A DNA stretch of 64,000 bases from Haemonchus contortus (taxonomy: Eukaryota; Nematoda; Chromadorea; Rhabditida; Trichostrongylidae), in NCBI GenBank assembly GCA_000469685.2, contig LS997562.1:34666215-34730214 (forward strand), given 5' to 3'. Below are positions 12,324 through 24,790 of this stretch, in pieces. Position 1 is the first letter of the stretch. Every line of letters begins with the position of its first letter. Both the position numbers and the translations under genes were made by a program. The notes below the pieces were generated by a model. The model saw only the letters and a list, made by a program, of their open reading frames with translations, was not told the origin of the DNA and made no database searches.

Positions 12324-15300
12324 GCTATGAAGGGAATTCCTTTTCGAGAATAATTTTATAATCCCTTTTGATTCTTTTGTCATTCTTCTTCACTGATATT
12401 TTGCAGTATCAAAGGGTATTACTGGAAATATTCATTCAGCTAATATGTTCCTGCGTCACAGAAATGATTTGATAATGTGTGTTACTAATGAGGCTTCTTG
12501 ATTAGGGAGCAGCAGCTACTCGGAGAACAGGAGATCAATTTCTTTTTTTACTTCCGGGAAAGCAAGGATCAGTGCAAAGAGAGTGTCTAGCTTGGGTTCT
12601 TCATGAAGTAAGCTACTCTTCGAGCTCCTCAAATCCAGAATCTTTGAAAGAAAGTTGTTGGGTAATACCTCAGACTGCACAGTAAATTACCTAAAACAGG
12701 TTGTATTCCAAAAATTCCACTCGGTAAACCTTGCAAGTTACTCTGTCAATCAAGTATTAGTGCAGAGGTCTATTTTAGGGTCATTGCAGTAGGGATGGCA
12801 CTCCATGAGGTGGGGGTGCCCCACCTCAAAAGTTAACGTTTTCCTACATATTTCATTAGGTGTTCATAAATTTTACATGACTAGTGGTTCTATGATAGTG
12901 GTTTCCATAAAAAGTTTTCGTAATCACTCTGGATTACTGTAATTTGAATACGGTAATGCAAAAGGATTGTAAAGCGGTCACTTCTTTGGGGCAATAAATC
13001 ATGGTAAAGCAATGTGACAAAAAGTTCTGTGATTCATGTGAGTGATTTATGGCAATGGTTGATTTCTGACATGTACCGAAAAAAAAGGAAAAAGATCAAA
13101 AGGCCTTCGTAGCATTTCAAGCTCGACCTTCAGTGACTGGTTGAAGAGTTACAACATCTGAGCCGCTTTATTCACGGCCATTAGTACTCGGTTCCTAAAT
13201 CTCCTTGAGAGGATTTCTCGAAAATGGCTGTAGAAAAACCTTTCAGGATGGCTTGAAGAGTCGTCTCCCAACATTTGAAAGCGGATTCGAAGTTTTGCCT
13301 CTGGATACCTTCGTTTTGCCCCTTCACTAGAGACAGTGACTAGGGCACTTTGAACGGTTAGTTCAAAAGAATAGGTTTGATGCCTTTAAATAGGTTTCTG
13401 ACATAATGTTGAGCCCAGCTAAAGTCGAAGTCGTCCAAAGGCTATCGAGGCCCAAGGTATCTAGGAATCATTGAGGTGATGGACGGACACACATTTCTGT
13501 TGTTCATCTTGAGGTTCCTTTGCAGAATCCAGAAAGCTTCTAATGCCTTGGTGATCCGTCTGTTGCGCTAATATCGTGCAATTCACTTCAAACTGTTGCC
13601 ATTGTGCTCCTCAACTTTATGTCGAGCGGCGTTGTCTTAAGTTTGAGTTATGAGTATGATTTTACATACGCTTTTCTTCAGTAGAAAGCAACTGTTGCTT
13701 TGGACTTGAAGAAATGGTGGCCATATTAATTCCACCAGCTGTTCAAATGCTTTATGACGATCATTATGAACGTTGAAATTGGCTTTCAAGAGAAATGGAA
13801 TGAGGGTTTTTTCAGGAGGCCTCTGCTAAGCATGTTGTAATGAAAGGAAAGTGAGTCTCCTTTAAAAAAATTGTTTAAAGCTCGTGTTTCCTTCTGTCTC
13901 CCACTGCTCTCCTCCGTAGATCAACACCGAAACGTTTCTCAAAAACTCCAGCGGGTTCTGTTGCATAGAAAGTTAAGGCATGGGAGAAATTTGAAGGACC
14001 AAGGCTTCTGCAGGAATTTTCAAGATTTCCTTCGTTTTTTCTGTTGGCCGACGACATCAGTTACACCCCGATGTTATGGGAGCGGAAGAACAGGCCTCCA
14101 TTTCAATGGTTCCAGGTATTAACATCTAATTTCTCCTTGACGGGTCGTGGCTCCCGTAAGGCACTGTCGAGGCCGCTTCTAGGAACGACTTCTTGAATTT
14201 CCTACGAACTGATTAAATAACCCGAGAGTCATTGCTTTTTTACCTTTTCCCTTGTTTCCGTTCCCAAGCGATTTCTCATCGCACAATCCCAGACACCTCC
14301 AATTGAGTTTCTTCGGATTGAATTCCCTACTTACAACTTACAGTTGGTACGCATTACAGCTCTAACCTTATTACGCCCCTAGCTTTTCAGCTCCTTTCTG
14401 ATTGTATTAGGAAACTAATACATGTTTACCGCTCCAGGTGAAGCAGTACAAATACTAGATCTACGAAATAATTGGCTTTATTCCCCGTTAGTCATATGTT
14501 ATGCGATAGATCCCCATTTGGGAGGGGTCCGCGACGTGAATGGATGTCCCATTATTTACTAGTCGGAGGTCATAAATAAAAGATCCGAGTCTAGTAGTTT
14601 CAGAAGCGATAAGAATTGCTGAGTATCGTGGAAATCCACTCTGTCCATGCTTCGGGGAAGAGCTGAATAATCATTAGTCTCTTCTGAGTGCTCTATGGGA
14701 GATGGTCGGGCAGCTGATGGAACCCGCACGGGACGCTTCCACACATCTGCTAATGACGGCTCTCATATTTGCTCTCGTTTTCATAAGTGATCGTTGAGCA
14801 TTGGAACAACATAAACAAATTGGATTTGGTTTTCCATGCCATAATGAACTCCCCATCTGAAGATGGTGTCGCTTCGGAATGCCCTCATTTGGGTGAATTC
14901 TACGGACTAGGGCAGCTTGTAAGAAAGCCGCTGAGCTCTGGTAAAACACTTCAAACGGGCCTAACACTTCCCCACGTATCTTTTGGGCCCTGACGGGAGT
15001 TGAGGAGACAATCAGTAGGCAGAGCAAAGCGGAACGAGAGCTGGACCAGCGCGGTGGAGACAAAAGCCCTTTTGTTTTCTTCTGGCTGTGAAGGGAGATA
15101 AGGGGCAGGCGGCATATCAGGCGAAGTGATAAGGGGACCAACTTGTTCCTTGCCGAGAGTCGAACGTCGCAAGACATCACGCATTTCTAGCTATTAGGCA
15201 TTCATTACTGATTTATTCAGTTGACGAAGGAGGTAATCAACAAAAAATACCCCGCTAAACCCTTCTGCTAGGAATCATCCGTTGCGAATTCATGAGATAT

Positions 15301-15747
15301 GTATGTCGCTCGGGAGTAGCCCCATCTGGTTATTCTAAGCATTTCATAGATCTCCCGTTGCGCGAATGAGTAAAGATGTACAACGATAAACAACTACAAA
15401 TCAGGCATAAATCTGGCTGCTCCCATATGACTCAAGGACCCAGTCCAGAGATCAGCTGCCTACATGATAAGGAAGTTACGAACATATGAATGGGACGGTG
15501 GGAGCGATGAAGGGGACATGCCGGGCTGAGTCTGGTCAATAAGAGCTTAATGTACCTGTTTGAAAGTCGCCTGATTATATAATTAACACGGCCGAAGGCT
15601 TCAGTCAGCTGAGGAATCGCTGAGCCCCAATACCATATCCGCTAACATAGCCCGTATCAATTAGTCGACTTATTTTCCATCATCCGATTCATTACTGACA
15701 TAGGTAGACTGCATGGAACCCGATTTTCTCATGATATCTTCTCACAG
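12324..15747. other. No gene recognised upstream of the GPCR
   Basis: The region should hold the GPCR promoter and 5' UTR, but no core promoter element can be pointed to. The longest open frame (14674-15180, minus, 168 codons) shows no domain, signal peptide or splice-bounded structure and overlaps open frames on both strands, so it was not called. A perfect 9-bp inverted repeat lies at 12807-12827. Confidence 0.45.
12807..12827. repeat. Perfect 9-bp inverted repeat, 3-nt loop
   Basis: GAGGTGGGG and its complement CCCCACCTC are separated by GTG. It is a GC-rich hairpin in an AT-rich context with no T-run or adjacent gene, so it is not called a terminator. Confidence 0.8.
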
Positions 15748-15966
15748 GGGCTGAGGAGCAGTGGCAAGTGGCGCATTGCCACATGCATGGTCTGAGGAAC
15801 TAATCCTGGCTCGTTACTTCATACCTCTGGGGTTCGTTGATTGGTATCAGACTCGTCCGGGGCGATAAAAGCACCGACTCGTGCATCACTTGGCCACCAT
15901 AAGTCATTGTATGGGTTCAAAACGCAGTATGATCCAGAATGGATGTCGAGTGCGGGGCGTATTCCA
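15748..15966 (+). mobile_element. tRNA-derived SINE, 3' truncated
   Basis: The head GCAGTGGCAAGTGGCGCATT matches the copy at 7381-7685 almost base for base. The spacer contains CAGACTCGTCCGGGGCG, followed by ATAAAAGCACCGACTCGTGC, TTGGCCACCATAAGTCATTG and GTCGAGTGCGGGGCGTATTC. The last 60 bp or so of the family are missing. Confidence 0.8.
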
Positions 15967-16838
15967 AAAAGAATGACCAACACCTAAATTCTTGACCCGC
16001 TACCTTTATTCTCCTACGGCAGGTCAGTACTTTTGCAATACTTTCAGGAATATACCCGTAAGTTGAAGACGCCTCGTTTTTACTTTCTTGGGTAATGTCA
16101 CTTCCCCTTCCTACATTGTATACTACTTTGTAATTACTTCGGAGTTGGTAATTAATACCGAAATCTGAAAGTGTAGGGAAAGTACCCAGATGGACGGGTG
16201 TAAACAATTTGGGATGCCACAGATTGGATTTAGTTATGAATTTGAACATGCAATGCGTGGATCAAGTACGATACTGAATTACTTAGTGATTCTGAATAGG
16301 AAATGCATCCATAAAATTAGCCTAAGGGCTTATTTACAGTTCTAAAAGTTTTTTTATACCCGGAATTCCCCTGCGAAACTATTTTTTCAGATGACACGGA
16401 GCTCCCGAACTTAGAAACTAAGGGATTACGGGAACTAAGAAAAACTGAGCGATGAGACCCGCTTGTTCTGTCGTAGATGTACAAAAAAATTTAAACGGGT
16501 CAAGAAAGTCGGAATTCTCAAACCCCTTTCCACCCTGCCCCCCTCCTCCCCACTTCCTTTGCCCCGTCTCCGTACTGAAAGGAACAGACTTCCAGAAGGT
16601 TCCCAGTGTTAGGCTTTAACCTTTCAACGCTGTCATTTCGGAAAGGTCGTTTGTTCATTGTGGGTACCAAGAAAGACGTTGCCGTCGTTGTTAGGCAAAT
16701 CTGCTCACAAAAACGCATTTTCATCGTGATTTGCATAATTGCATCGCTCTTGACATCTTCAAAGAGGCCACGATAAGAACAGCTACGAACACAAAAACAC
16801 TTATGGGAGTAACTACAGAAAACCAGTCGGTTACCTAC
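15967..16838. other. No gene recognised
   Basis: The region contains a good minus-strand acceptor (CTGTTCCTTTCAG, just above 16575) that leads into a short glycine-rich open frame. It is not convincing as coding sequence. Nothing else is supported. Confidence 0.4.
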
Positions 16839-17101
16839 CTGTCTGTAGTATTCACGTAATTCATCGAGTTCACTGGCGTTCAACGCCAGTCCCATACAAC
16901 TCATGGTGATCGTCGGTCGGCGGGTTGGTCAGTCGGACAAGAGTCAGCCAGCGATGGTTGTTCCGCTTCAGTCAGCCACAACCAATTTCCTGGGACGAGT
17001 CGTGCTTCAACCCGTCTCAGATAGTTATGAGTAGTTCGAGTTGGAATAGGACCGTTGTAAATGTGTAAACACGTCCAGTGCTCTGGTGTCACGACTTTCT
17101 T
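16839..17101 (-). CDS. Candidate first exon of an unidentified gene
   Basis: On the minus strand a strong pyrimidine tract and acceptor (CGTTGTTTCAG) are followed at 17101 by about 200 bp that could be a 5' UTR. An ATG at 16904 then opens 22 codons (MSCMGLALNASELDELREYY, then RQ) that end exactly at a good donor, CAG|GTAGGT, in phase 0. The acceptor placed before a UTR would fit a nematode spliced-leader site. The helix ELDELREYYRQ resembles the first helix of an EF-hand, as in the N-terminus of plastin/fimbrin or calmodulin-like proteins, but no calcium loop or later exon was found on this strand down to the GPCR gene. It may be a chance match, a decayed gene, or a gene with a long first intron. 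Confidence 0.35.
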
Positions 17102-18671
17102 CTGAAACAACGAATTTGAAATGAAGCCGAGAACGAGTAGGCGAGTAAACAAAACGAGTAACTACAACGACGACGAGATGGATACGGTAAAATACAAAAA
17201 ATTGTAGGCAAACGGTAAGAAAAAACTTGATAGTAAACAAAACATAGCAATTTTGCAGCGAGACACGGAAGGAAATCTTGCAGAATCAGAAGACGGAAAT
17301 GGGCAAGATGCATAGCATTGCCCGACGTTGTCGGGACCAAATCAGACGTAAGTAAACTTAGGTAAGGAGTAATGGAGGAGCACATTGAGGGCGGGTTTTT
17401 CCAGAGCAAAAAACACCTGGGCAGACCCAAACAATGGACAACATTTGGAAGACGGCATGGGCGTTCCCTGAGATTGACTGCTTCCGTGGGTCGCAATAGA
17501 GGCCAGGTAGACATTCATATGGCTTTTTGAAATGGGCAAAGGAAACATGGAGGGCTTTCTCTGGGGGTGCATGGCTGACCACGCCCTCGGAGAAGAACTT
17601 AGGGTCTTATCCTTCTCATGTATGGAAACTAGATTCGGCTTAATCTGCCTTTTCTGCCAGCCAGAGCTAACTCAGTGTAAGCTTAAATTACTTATTTGAG
17701 AATCCTTCGACCCACTCAGGAATTCTAAGGCCAGCCTGTCAAAGACGAATCATCCCCTGAGGACGATTCATGGAGAGAGAGGTAGCTGTAATGCGGCATA
17801 GCTGCCTGGGTGAACGCTAAAGAAGTCTAAGATCAGAACAGTTTTTGAAAAAAAAGGTGGATCACTCCGTCAAAAACAGAGGCTTTTAAAAGAAAAGTGA
17901 GTAATATTGGTGCAAACAAGCGGCTTCACATGGGAAGTGGGATAAAATGTGGGAATTCCACAAAACGCAAACAAAACAAGAGACTACTTGTTTTGCTTGC
18001 TAATTAGTTCGTCTACGTCTCGTCGTTCTGTGTTGACAGGGTTCCGTTGATGGGGTTCCTGAAGTGTTACTGATAACATTTCTCAGTTACTGAATGGCCC
18101 TGAATTATTTTGAATCTTGGGTTATCTTGGAAACAGAAGAGGTGCTATCACCTCTATCACTTTTAGAGGGAGCGCATTCTGCAAAGGCCCACACCCAAAG
18201 TAAAGAAGTGTCGAAAAGTGAAGAGAAAATTGGGAAATGAAGCTTTAATCCAAGGATAGTTCAAAATGTGAAAACGATCGACTAACAAAGTCCACGTGTT
18301 TTTATCACTGCCTTGCTTTTTCAAGAGGAAAGTATGCACGGCGCATCCCAGAATTCCTTCGATTGGTTAGTGATTTTGCTCTACACTACTCATTTCTATT
18401 CTCCTATCCAACAACAGAGAAAAAGAGTTCAATAGCTAATTAGGTAGTCTAATGAATACGGGCTTTTCTCAGAAAACTATTGCAAGGAGCTCTTTTTTGA
18501 AAGTGAAGGCTTGCAAGTGAAATACTCTCGAAAGAGCTTGGTCGTTGAACTGATGCAAAAATTGGAAATGGCAAAGTTTTATGGAGTGATTGGAATCGAG
18601 TTACTTTCTAAGGGGAGAAGTCCAATATTATTACCTCCTATAGGAGCAGGTCAGCAGGGCAACTAGTGCTG
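17102..18671. other. No gene recognised; pyrimidine-rich on minus strand near 17100-17600
   Basis: The minus strand from 17600 to 17100 is C/T-rich and open in several frames, which suits an upstream or intronic region of the candidate exon at 16839-17101 rather than coding sequence. No repeat was recognised here. Confidence 0.4.
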
Positions 18672-18843
18672 GACTGGTTTGGGAGGATAAAAGCAGAGTT
18701 GTACATTGGCTGGCCACCGCAAGTCATTGTATAAACGATATACGTATTCCACTACGATTCTGAATGCCGAATGTAAGCCAACTGCTTGGCGGATCCCCAA
18801 TAATGGGACTGATTGATGCCTTATGACTTTATCCTTGTTCTTT
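18672..18843 (+). mobile_element. SINE fragment, head missing
   Basis: The core starts at GGGAGGATAAAAGCAGAGTT and runs through TTGGCTGGCCACCGCAAGTC, ATTGTATAAACGATATACG and CTACGATTCTGAATG. It reaches an intact 3' end, GACTTTATCCTTGTTC. The tRNA-like head is not recognisable upstream. Confidence 0.8.
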
Positions 18844-21800
18844 CGATTTTCCACTGCTACCACCTACTTGGCGCAACAAAACAGTTACTACTTTCTTCTC
18901 TTCCAACTTACTCTCATAGTCCCCATTTCCCATTTTCAGATACCAACACTATCAGAGCCCTAACGGGTAATTCTATCCTCTTCGAAGAATCTGCCTTTAT
19001 GGAAGTTGAAAAGCCTAACCAGCGCTAGACGAATCCCGATCCTATGTGCCTTGCGAAGGCAGGATGCATCTCTACTTTGCTTCCCAGATTTTTTATGCTA
19101 GCAGTTTCAAATTGCAAAGCTTCTCATGAAAAATCGTCTATAAAAATGACATATCGTCTGCGAGAACCCAGTCAGGGGGTTGCTTAGAATGCTGCAAAAT
19201 CAACAAGTAAACAAAGAGAAGTGAAGCTCTGCAAAGCTCTAGAATCCATTGTGGAAAACGCATTTACCTTACAGCGACGAATGGATAATGAGCCTGGTCA
19301 CATGAGAGTCAAGTAATAGAAATGAGTTTCTATGAACCAAGGCTCTGTACGAACGAGAATACCGGGTGGAGTCAGTCTTAGCGGTGGGGCCGAATCCACT
19401 CAGCTCATAGACTTTATCCAGAGTAGGCCATGCACTACGGAAAATCAAATTTTCGAAAGTCGTTTAGCAATTTGCAGCTAGTAAACAAAGAACGAGCAAA
19501 TATTATTTATCAGGAGGACGCCAGTGAACCTATTGGAATAATGCCATACGATATGAGAGATGATAAGCACTGATTGTTTGGGTTCCCAACGGAGGAGTGG
19601 AACCCTTCTCTTTACACTCAAAACCTTTTTTACAGATCTGTCACTGAGCCTGTCACAGACACTAAATAAACTGAGACTTCCAGAAGCAAATCCTTCCATG
19701 ATGCTCAGCTTTACCTTAAAATTCTCGAGTGCTTGCTAAAAAAAAAGTCGTAAGTGGTTGAAAAGTCGGACCCAATATATGAGTATAATTTGGATTTTTC
19801 CTACCTCTACGATACCTTTTTTATCAGCGCCCCTAGCGGTACCCTCTAATAATTCCCATACATCTGTTGAGAACGCCCAGAGCTTCCTGTCACTTACTTG
19901 AAGGTGAACTACAGTAGGGAACTAGCTGTCACAGGGGTTCAGTAGCTCGCAACCAAAGGTGCTCTGTATTTTTAGGTAGACGAACTTACGCTAATCTACC
20001 CCCTTAGAATGTCTGATAAATGACGACTCCCTAGTCAGCTTTGACTTAAAAAGGCTGCCTTACTATTAGCCCTCAATAAATGACAATTAAACCCATTCAG
20101 GTGAAAGACTACCTCAGGTAAGATGCCCTACATACTAGGACTTGAAGGTAAAGTCTACTCTGAATGCACTCTTGGGAAGCCTATTCATCAGACGTTTTCA
20201 AATATTGGAAAACAAAATGAAGCAAAATGTCGAGCGAAGAAGTGAATGTCACATTTGTCGCTAGTACGAAAGTATGTGAAGGCAAAAAAGCAACAGCAGT
20301 CAGTCAAACGAAACACGAAACGCGAAGATTTTGTTCGAGGAACACGAGGATTAATGCAATAATCGCCTAAAATGGGGCGAATAACAACGAAAAAATTCGA
20401 TGACAAGGCCAAACAAAGTGTTAGCCTTGACTGGGATGAGAGCTAGGACGTCTAGGCCCTTCTGTCCTCGGTAGCCGAACTAATAAGAGGGCGTGGCATC
20501 CCATGATATGTTTATTGCCTGGGATTCATTTTTGACATCAAAACCTTTACTGATCTCTGGTGTAATGAACTAATTTCCTCTTAATGGTATGTGATATCAT
20601 TAAAATAATCCACTTGAATTTCTTAAGCTCTTTGGAAGGCCTGCGACAGCTGTCTTTTGTTTTTTTTTTTCAGCGAAAAGGTCGGAGGGAGGAAGGGAGG
20701 CCCACTTTCTTTCAAAACTGGTGGCCCTGTGCCGGCCTGATTTCGATATTCTGACAACTTCGAATAAAAAAAGCAGGATTCATTGGAAGGAAATACTCCA
20801 AATGATGGCCTATGGCCCTCAATCCTCCTTCGAGGGGAATGTCTTCCCCATGCTGGTCGTTATGAGCCGACACCCCCAATTCCCTTGGTATTCTATGTGG
20901 AAACCCCGCGATTAGTCTTGAGAGTGAAATGCATGGCGCAATCTGGTGGTACCGATCGTATATGCCATTCATCCCCCTTACAAAAAAAGTTGATGGGAGA
21001 GTCTAAGGTGATCGTTAGGGCTTCTTCTATCTATATCCGCCGGAAACTAATTGCTAGCAATAGCATGGGCTGCTGCTCTTGTCAGGTGTCACCAATTTCT
21101 TCTCAAAGGGCTTCTTCCGTCCGTTAAGCTCATTAAAGTGTCTTTTTATAGGACCATTTCAGCAGTTCCATGAAGGTTTTGAAGGTTTTTGGAAGTCATT
21201 TCGAGACAATTGGGCATTTCTAGATCAATTATATTTTGTTGGTAATTTTAGCCCCCGAACCATTAGGTCCTTCACTGAAGGAAGGCAAGTGCAGGTAGGC
21301 ACACTCCCACGACTTCCTGCAATGAACAGCTTTTTCTAGTGGGGAAAGGGTTGGGGTGGGAGGGGACAGACTCCAAAAATGCAGCTCGAAAAAATAACTT
21401 TTAGGGGTCAGGACTTAATCGTTCTTGAACGTTCGGAGATTTTTGGAGTTTGGGCACGGGAAAGGGAGCTATAGGGATCTATAGTGGAGTAGGCACAATC
21501 CCACATACCTACCCAGTTCCCTGTACATTCGAGTAGAAGTGGAAGTTGAAAAACTCCACTTAGAGCTTCCTTCTTCTACGTTTTTGGCTTAGGACTCCCT
21601 TTGCACTTGCCCGGGGTGAAATAAATTGGATTGTCGGCAGGAGTAGAAGAAGAGAGGGGAGGTTTTTGAAATGTCACAAAACTCGAGAGACTTTGCGGTG
21701 TTTTGTGATCGGCTAACGTGAAACCGACCACTTGTACTAGTATTGACGGCATACTTGGCAAGCCACGGGACCAACAACATCATCCGCTTGAATTCCTCGT

Positions 21801-22355
21801 CCTCACTTGCTCCACTGGCGCTTGGAGAGACTCCATTGCCGTTCTGCACAATATAATGCTGCTACCCTTTCCCCATCGACCCCCCCCCCCCCCCCCTGCC
21901 GTTCCTCCAATAATTACGACTTTTTCACTGCCTCAAGCGATAATTGCTTCTGAAACGCTCCGTAGATTTTTCAAGTATTTGAAAGGGAATGATGAAAAGA
22001 CAAAAAATATGAAGGGCAAAGTTTTTTGACAGGGCACAGGCCCGCCCCCCACCTTTCACATCTGGCTGCACGAATTTCAAGTAGCACTTCACGATATCAA
22101 GTTCAAGCAGTACTTTCAGAGTCGTCCAGTAGGTACTTCAAGTCAACTTCAAGCCCACTTTGTACTTTTTTAAGCAATGAAAAATCCTAGCCCTTTAGGG
22201 CCCACATCAAGTACCCCTCCAAGTGCATACCTATCGGTATAAGGGTAGGAAGGTATAAACTTTTGGTCCCTCCAAACGCGATGTTCCATTGACTAATCAG
22301 TACCAAACCCTTCTTCTATTACCTACCTGGGCAAGTGGTATCAACCATTCTAGGT
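18844..22355. other. No gene recognised; C17 homopolymer at 21880-21896
   Basis: Several 60-114-codon frames overlap one another on both strands between 20700 and 21850. None has a recognisable domain or paired splice sites. A run of 17 C residues at 21880-21896 is the only simple feature. Confidence 0.4.
21880..21896 (+). repeat. Poly-C homopolymer (17 C)
   Basis: Uninterrupted run of C; run length is likely to vary and is prone to sequencing error. Confidence 0.9.
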
Positions 22356-22580
22356 GGCTAGAGAATTTAATCTCTTCGCCCTCGTCTGACCTCGAAAAAA
22401 TCGTGAAAATTGAGAAAATTGTACGAAACGATGAACAGAATCGGCCAGCCCAACTGGTTATATTGAGGGCTACCTTCTACGGGGCTATAGAATTTATCAT
22501 CTCTTTGTCTAACAAAAAGAATTCGTAAAATTTGAAAAATTTGGAGAAAAATTGAAGAACAAATCGGCCCTGTTGGCACG
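22356..22580. repeat. Imperfect tandem duplication, period about 127 bp
   Basis: Unit 1 starts GGCTAGAGAATTTAATCTCT at 22356, and unit 2 starts GGCTATAGAATTTATCATCT at 22483. Both continue through an A-rich stretch (repeated GAAAAT/AAAATT words) to a shared AATCGGCC (22439 and 22562) and then CAACTGG or TGTTGG. The copies are clearly diverged. Confidence 0.65.
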
Positions 22581-24742
22581 ACGTCGTCAGTGACGGAGCG
22601 GTGAGAGCTGCTCCAACTCGTATGACTCACCACGGTAACCCAACAACTGGACTTTGGTCTTTCCTTAAGCAATCAGAGCTTTCATTGCTTCGTTCCAATC
22701 AACGCAATTAGTTAATTTCAAGCCTTTTCGCTAAAGGGAACTTCACTCAGCAAGGTCTATTGCCCATCCTGACTGATTCGATTTTCGTAGGAAGACAATG
22801 CTCAATAAATCGTTCCAGAGATTCTGAATAAATGGCTCATGCGAGGCCGATTCGTCAAACCAGGGAGATACGATCTGGTATTATTGAGAAACTGATTTAT
22901 TTCATCTCCGATTCACTATTTCAATCAGGCTTACGAAATTTATGAGCCTTTATCGGGTTATTATATAGATTTTAATGGTGATTATGGTGCTGATTAAACA
23001 CTAATCAGGCAAGAAGCAGTATAACTTAGTTGCCATTTGGTACAGCACCTGGGTACAGTACCCATTTTGATCAATTAATTTACAGTATCTGAATACAGTA
23101 CCAATTCTAATCTATTAATTTAATTTTTTCATGCTACGAAGCGATTACACCATTTACTTAACGAAAAAAGAAAACAAATAAATAAAATGAAATCACAAAG
23201 TTTCAAACTATCAGAGCTTCCAAATGATAGAAAAAAATCTTGAAGAAAGAGCAATTGTCACGAAGGATAACAAGTGATGGCTGATTGTCAGGCTCTCTGA
23301 CTGACAATTTGACACATCAAGAACTTTGTCAAGACGATGCCCTTGACGTCGACTTCCTCCTGGTAATCTGCATTCTTCGACTGATACCCAAGTTTGAGTG
23401 GGGTCCTCTTAGTTGCAAAGTTATGTTACCGTTCTCGAGCCCCTGAAGGATCAAGCCCTTTCCCTCTGGCACGAGAGATTGGTAGAAGAGATTGCAAGGA
23501 TTGAAATGGATACCAGCCAGCTCAGTCGAACCGCACCTATGTCAATAAGCATTCCAATGCTCCCAGAGGTCCAGAGGAGCTTCACAAGTGTGGTGTATTC
23601 CCAGGAGCTTGCTACTACTTGTTTATCATTGCGATTTACTTTGCAGGATCACATAAATAAACCAGAAGACCTTGCACAACTAAGTGGAATGTATTATCGG
23701 AAGAGAGATAGTTGTAGTAGCTGCAGTAGAAGTAATTAGGCTGTATTAGCCGGAGCTTTCACATTGAGCCAGAGGAACTACATGGAACTTTTCGGGTTCG
23801 TTAATCCCGTTCCTTTGGGATAGATGACACCCGCTAGGCATCAAGAATAATTTGGCACACGTGCTATATATAGAGGTGGCCGACCATTAGCCAACATGAA
23901 AGTCGATTTCCTGTCCCTACTAGTAAGCGTTGGTACTTGCTTATTGCCGCTTGCGAAGAAGAAGAAAGTTTGATTGGCTTGTGAGGGAGTGACGAGCTGA
24001 TTAAACGACGCTTTCAACTGCTCCCCCATCCCGATGATCATCCTCCGTTCGCAAGCTGCTGTCCCCTGGCGAATTTGTGGATTGTTATTTACTCCAACTC
24101 AAGCTGAGACAGGATTTTATCTTCCCATACTGGAATTTTACCAGCTGGCTGACACAGGGAATAGGACGTCTATCTGATGGGTTTGCTAAAGACCTGTTCA
24201 CCATCCCTACAGAGAGTTGGCATCCTCGTCCCCTAGAATACAGCTCCTCTGTAGGGAGTGCTGACGTATCGGAAACCATAAGAGCAGTACCAGTGCCGAA
24301 TAAGGACTATGTGAAAGGAGTGTAAGATAATTTTCCCTAAGTACGAGGACTGCTTTGGCTTTCAGCTGTCCTTGCCATTGCAATCGTTGAAGAAATGTTT
24401 TTCAGAGAATGGAAGTATCCAGTCACCCATCAAGTGGACATCTTGATGTGTCTTCTGGGCAAAAGAAGTACTGCACTTGTGAGTAGTTGCCATGGAAGAA
24501 TCCATAGGACAACAGAAAACTCCAGTAAAACCGTATCTTCTTCGGACACTTCATACATACATGAAAAGTGCGGTACTTGAGATTGACAATAAGGAGAAAG
24601 TACAGACTTCGGAAATTCGCTCTTCCAGATGAATCACTGCTGGTCATTCCATTTTCAGTTTTTGGCTTGCTAAACTTACTCAAACATGAAATATAAAAAA
24701 TGAAATATTCAAAGTAAGCCACGAAAAAGGGACAAAGAGCAC
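22581..24742. other. No gene confirmed; one plus-strand frame at 23413-23739
   Basis: The frame at 23413-23739 has a protein-like stretch (LKDQALSLWHERLVEEIARI) and, further on, an excellent acceptor TTTACTTTGCAG followed by DHINKPEDLAQL. No matching donor or known domain was found, so no gene is called. The 40-bp tandem repeat at 23051-23123 is listed separately. Confidence 0.3.
23051..23123 (+). repeat. Two-copy imperfect tandem repeat, period 40 bp
   Basis: GGGTACAGTACCCATTTTGA followed by TCAATTAATTTACAGTATCT is repeated as GAATACAGTACCAATTCTAA followed by TCTATTAATTTA. A related stretch (CTTAGTTGCC, then GTACAG) precedes it at about 23024 and recurs at 30411-30435. Confidence 0.6.
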
Positions 24743-24790
24743 GATTCCCGGATAGCACAAGTACGGGTTCGAGTCCCGTCCGAAGCCGAA
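24743..24790 (+). mobile_element. tRNA-like SINE head fragment with intact B box
   Basis: GGGTTCGAGTCCCG fits the B-box consensus GGTTCRANTCC exactly and sits in a perfect 5-bp T stem (ACGGG/CCCGT). The 5' acceptor strand, D arm and anticodon arm of a real tRNA cannot be folded. The spacing from AGCACG to the B box resembles the head of the SINE copies. It is read as a truncated SINE head or tRNA pseudogene. Confidence 0.5.

Noticed and set aside
14674..15180. 168-codon minus-strand open frame, longest in the window
   Set aside because: No domain, no splice context, and competing open frames on both strands. One or two frames of this length are expected by chance in 64 kb.
22281..22345. SINE head suggested by GGGCAAGTGGTATCAACC
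   Set aside because: No A/B box spacing and no core downstream; the match is limited to a short word.
24760..24790. Functional tRNA gene
   Set aside because: The T arm is perfect, but no matching 5' acceptor strand, D arm or anticodon arm can be folded upstream.
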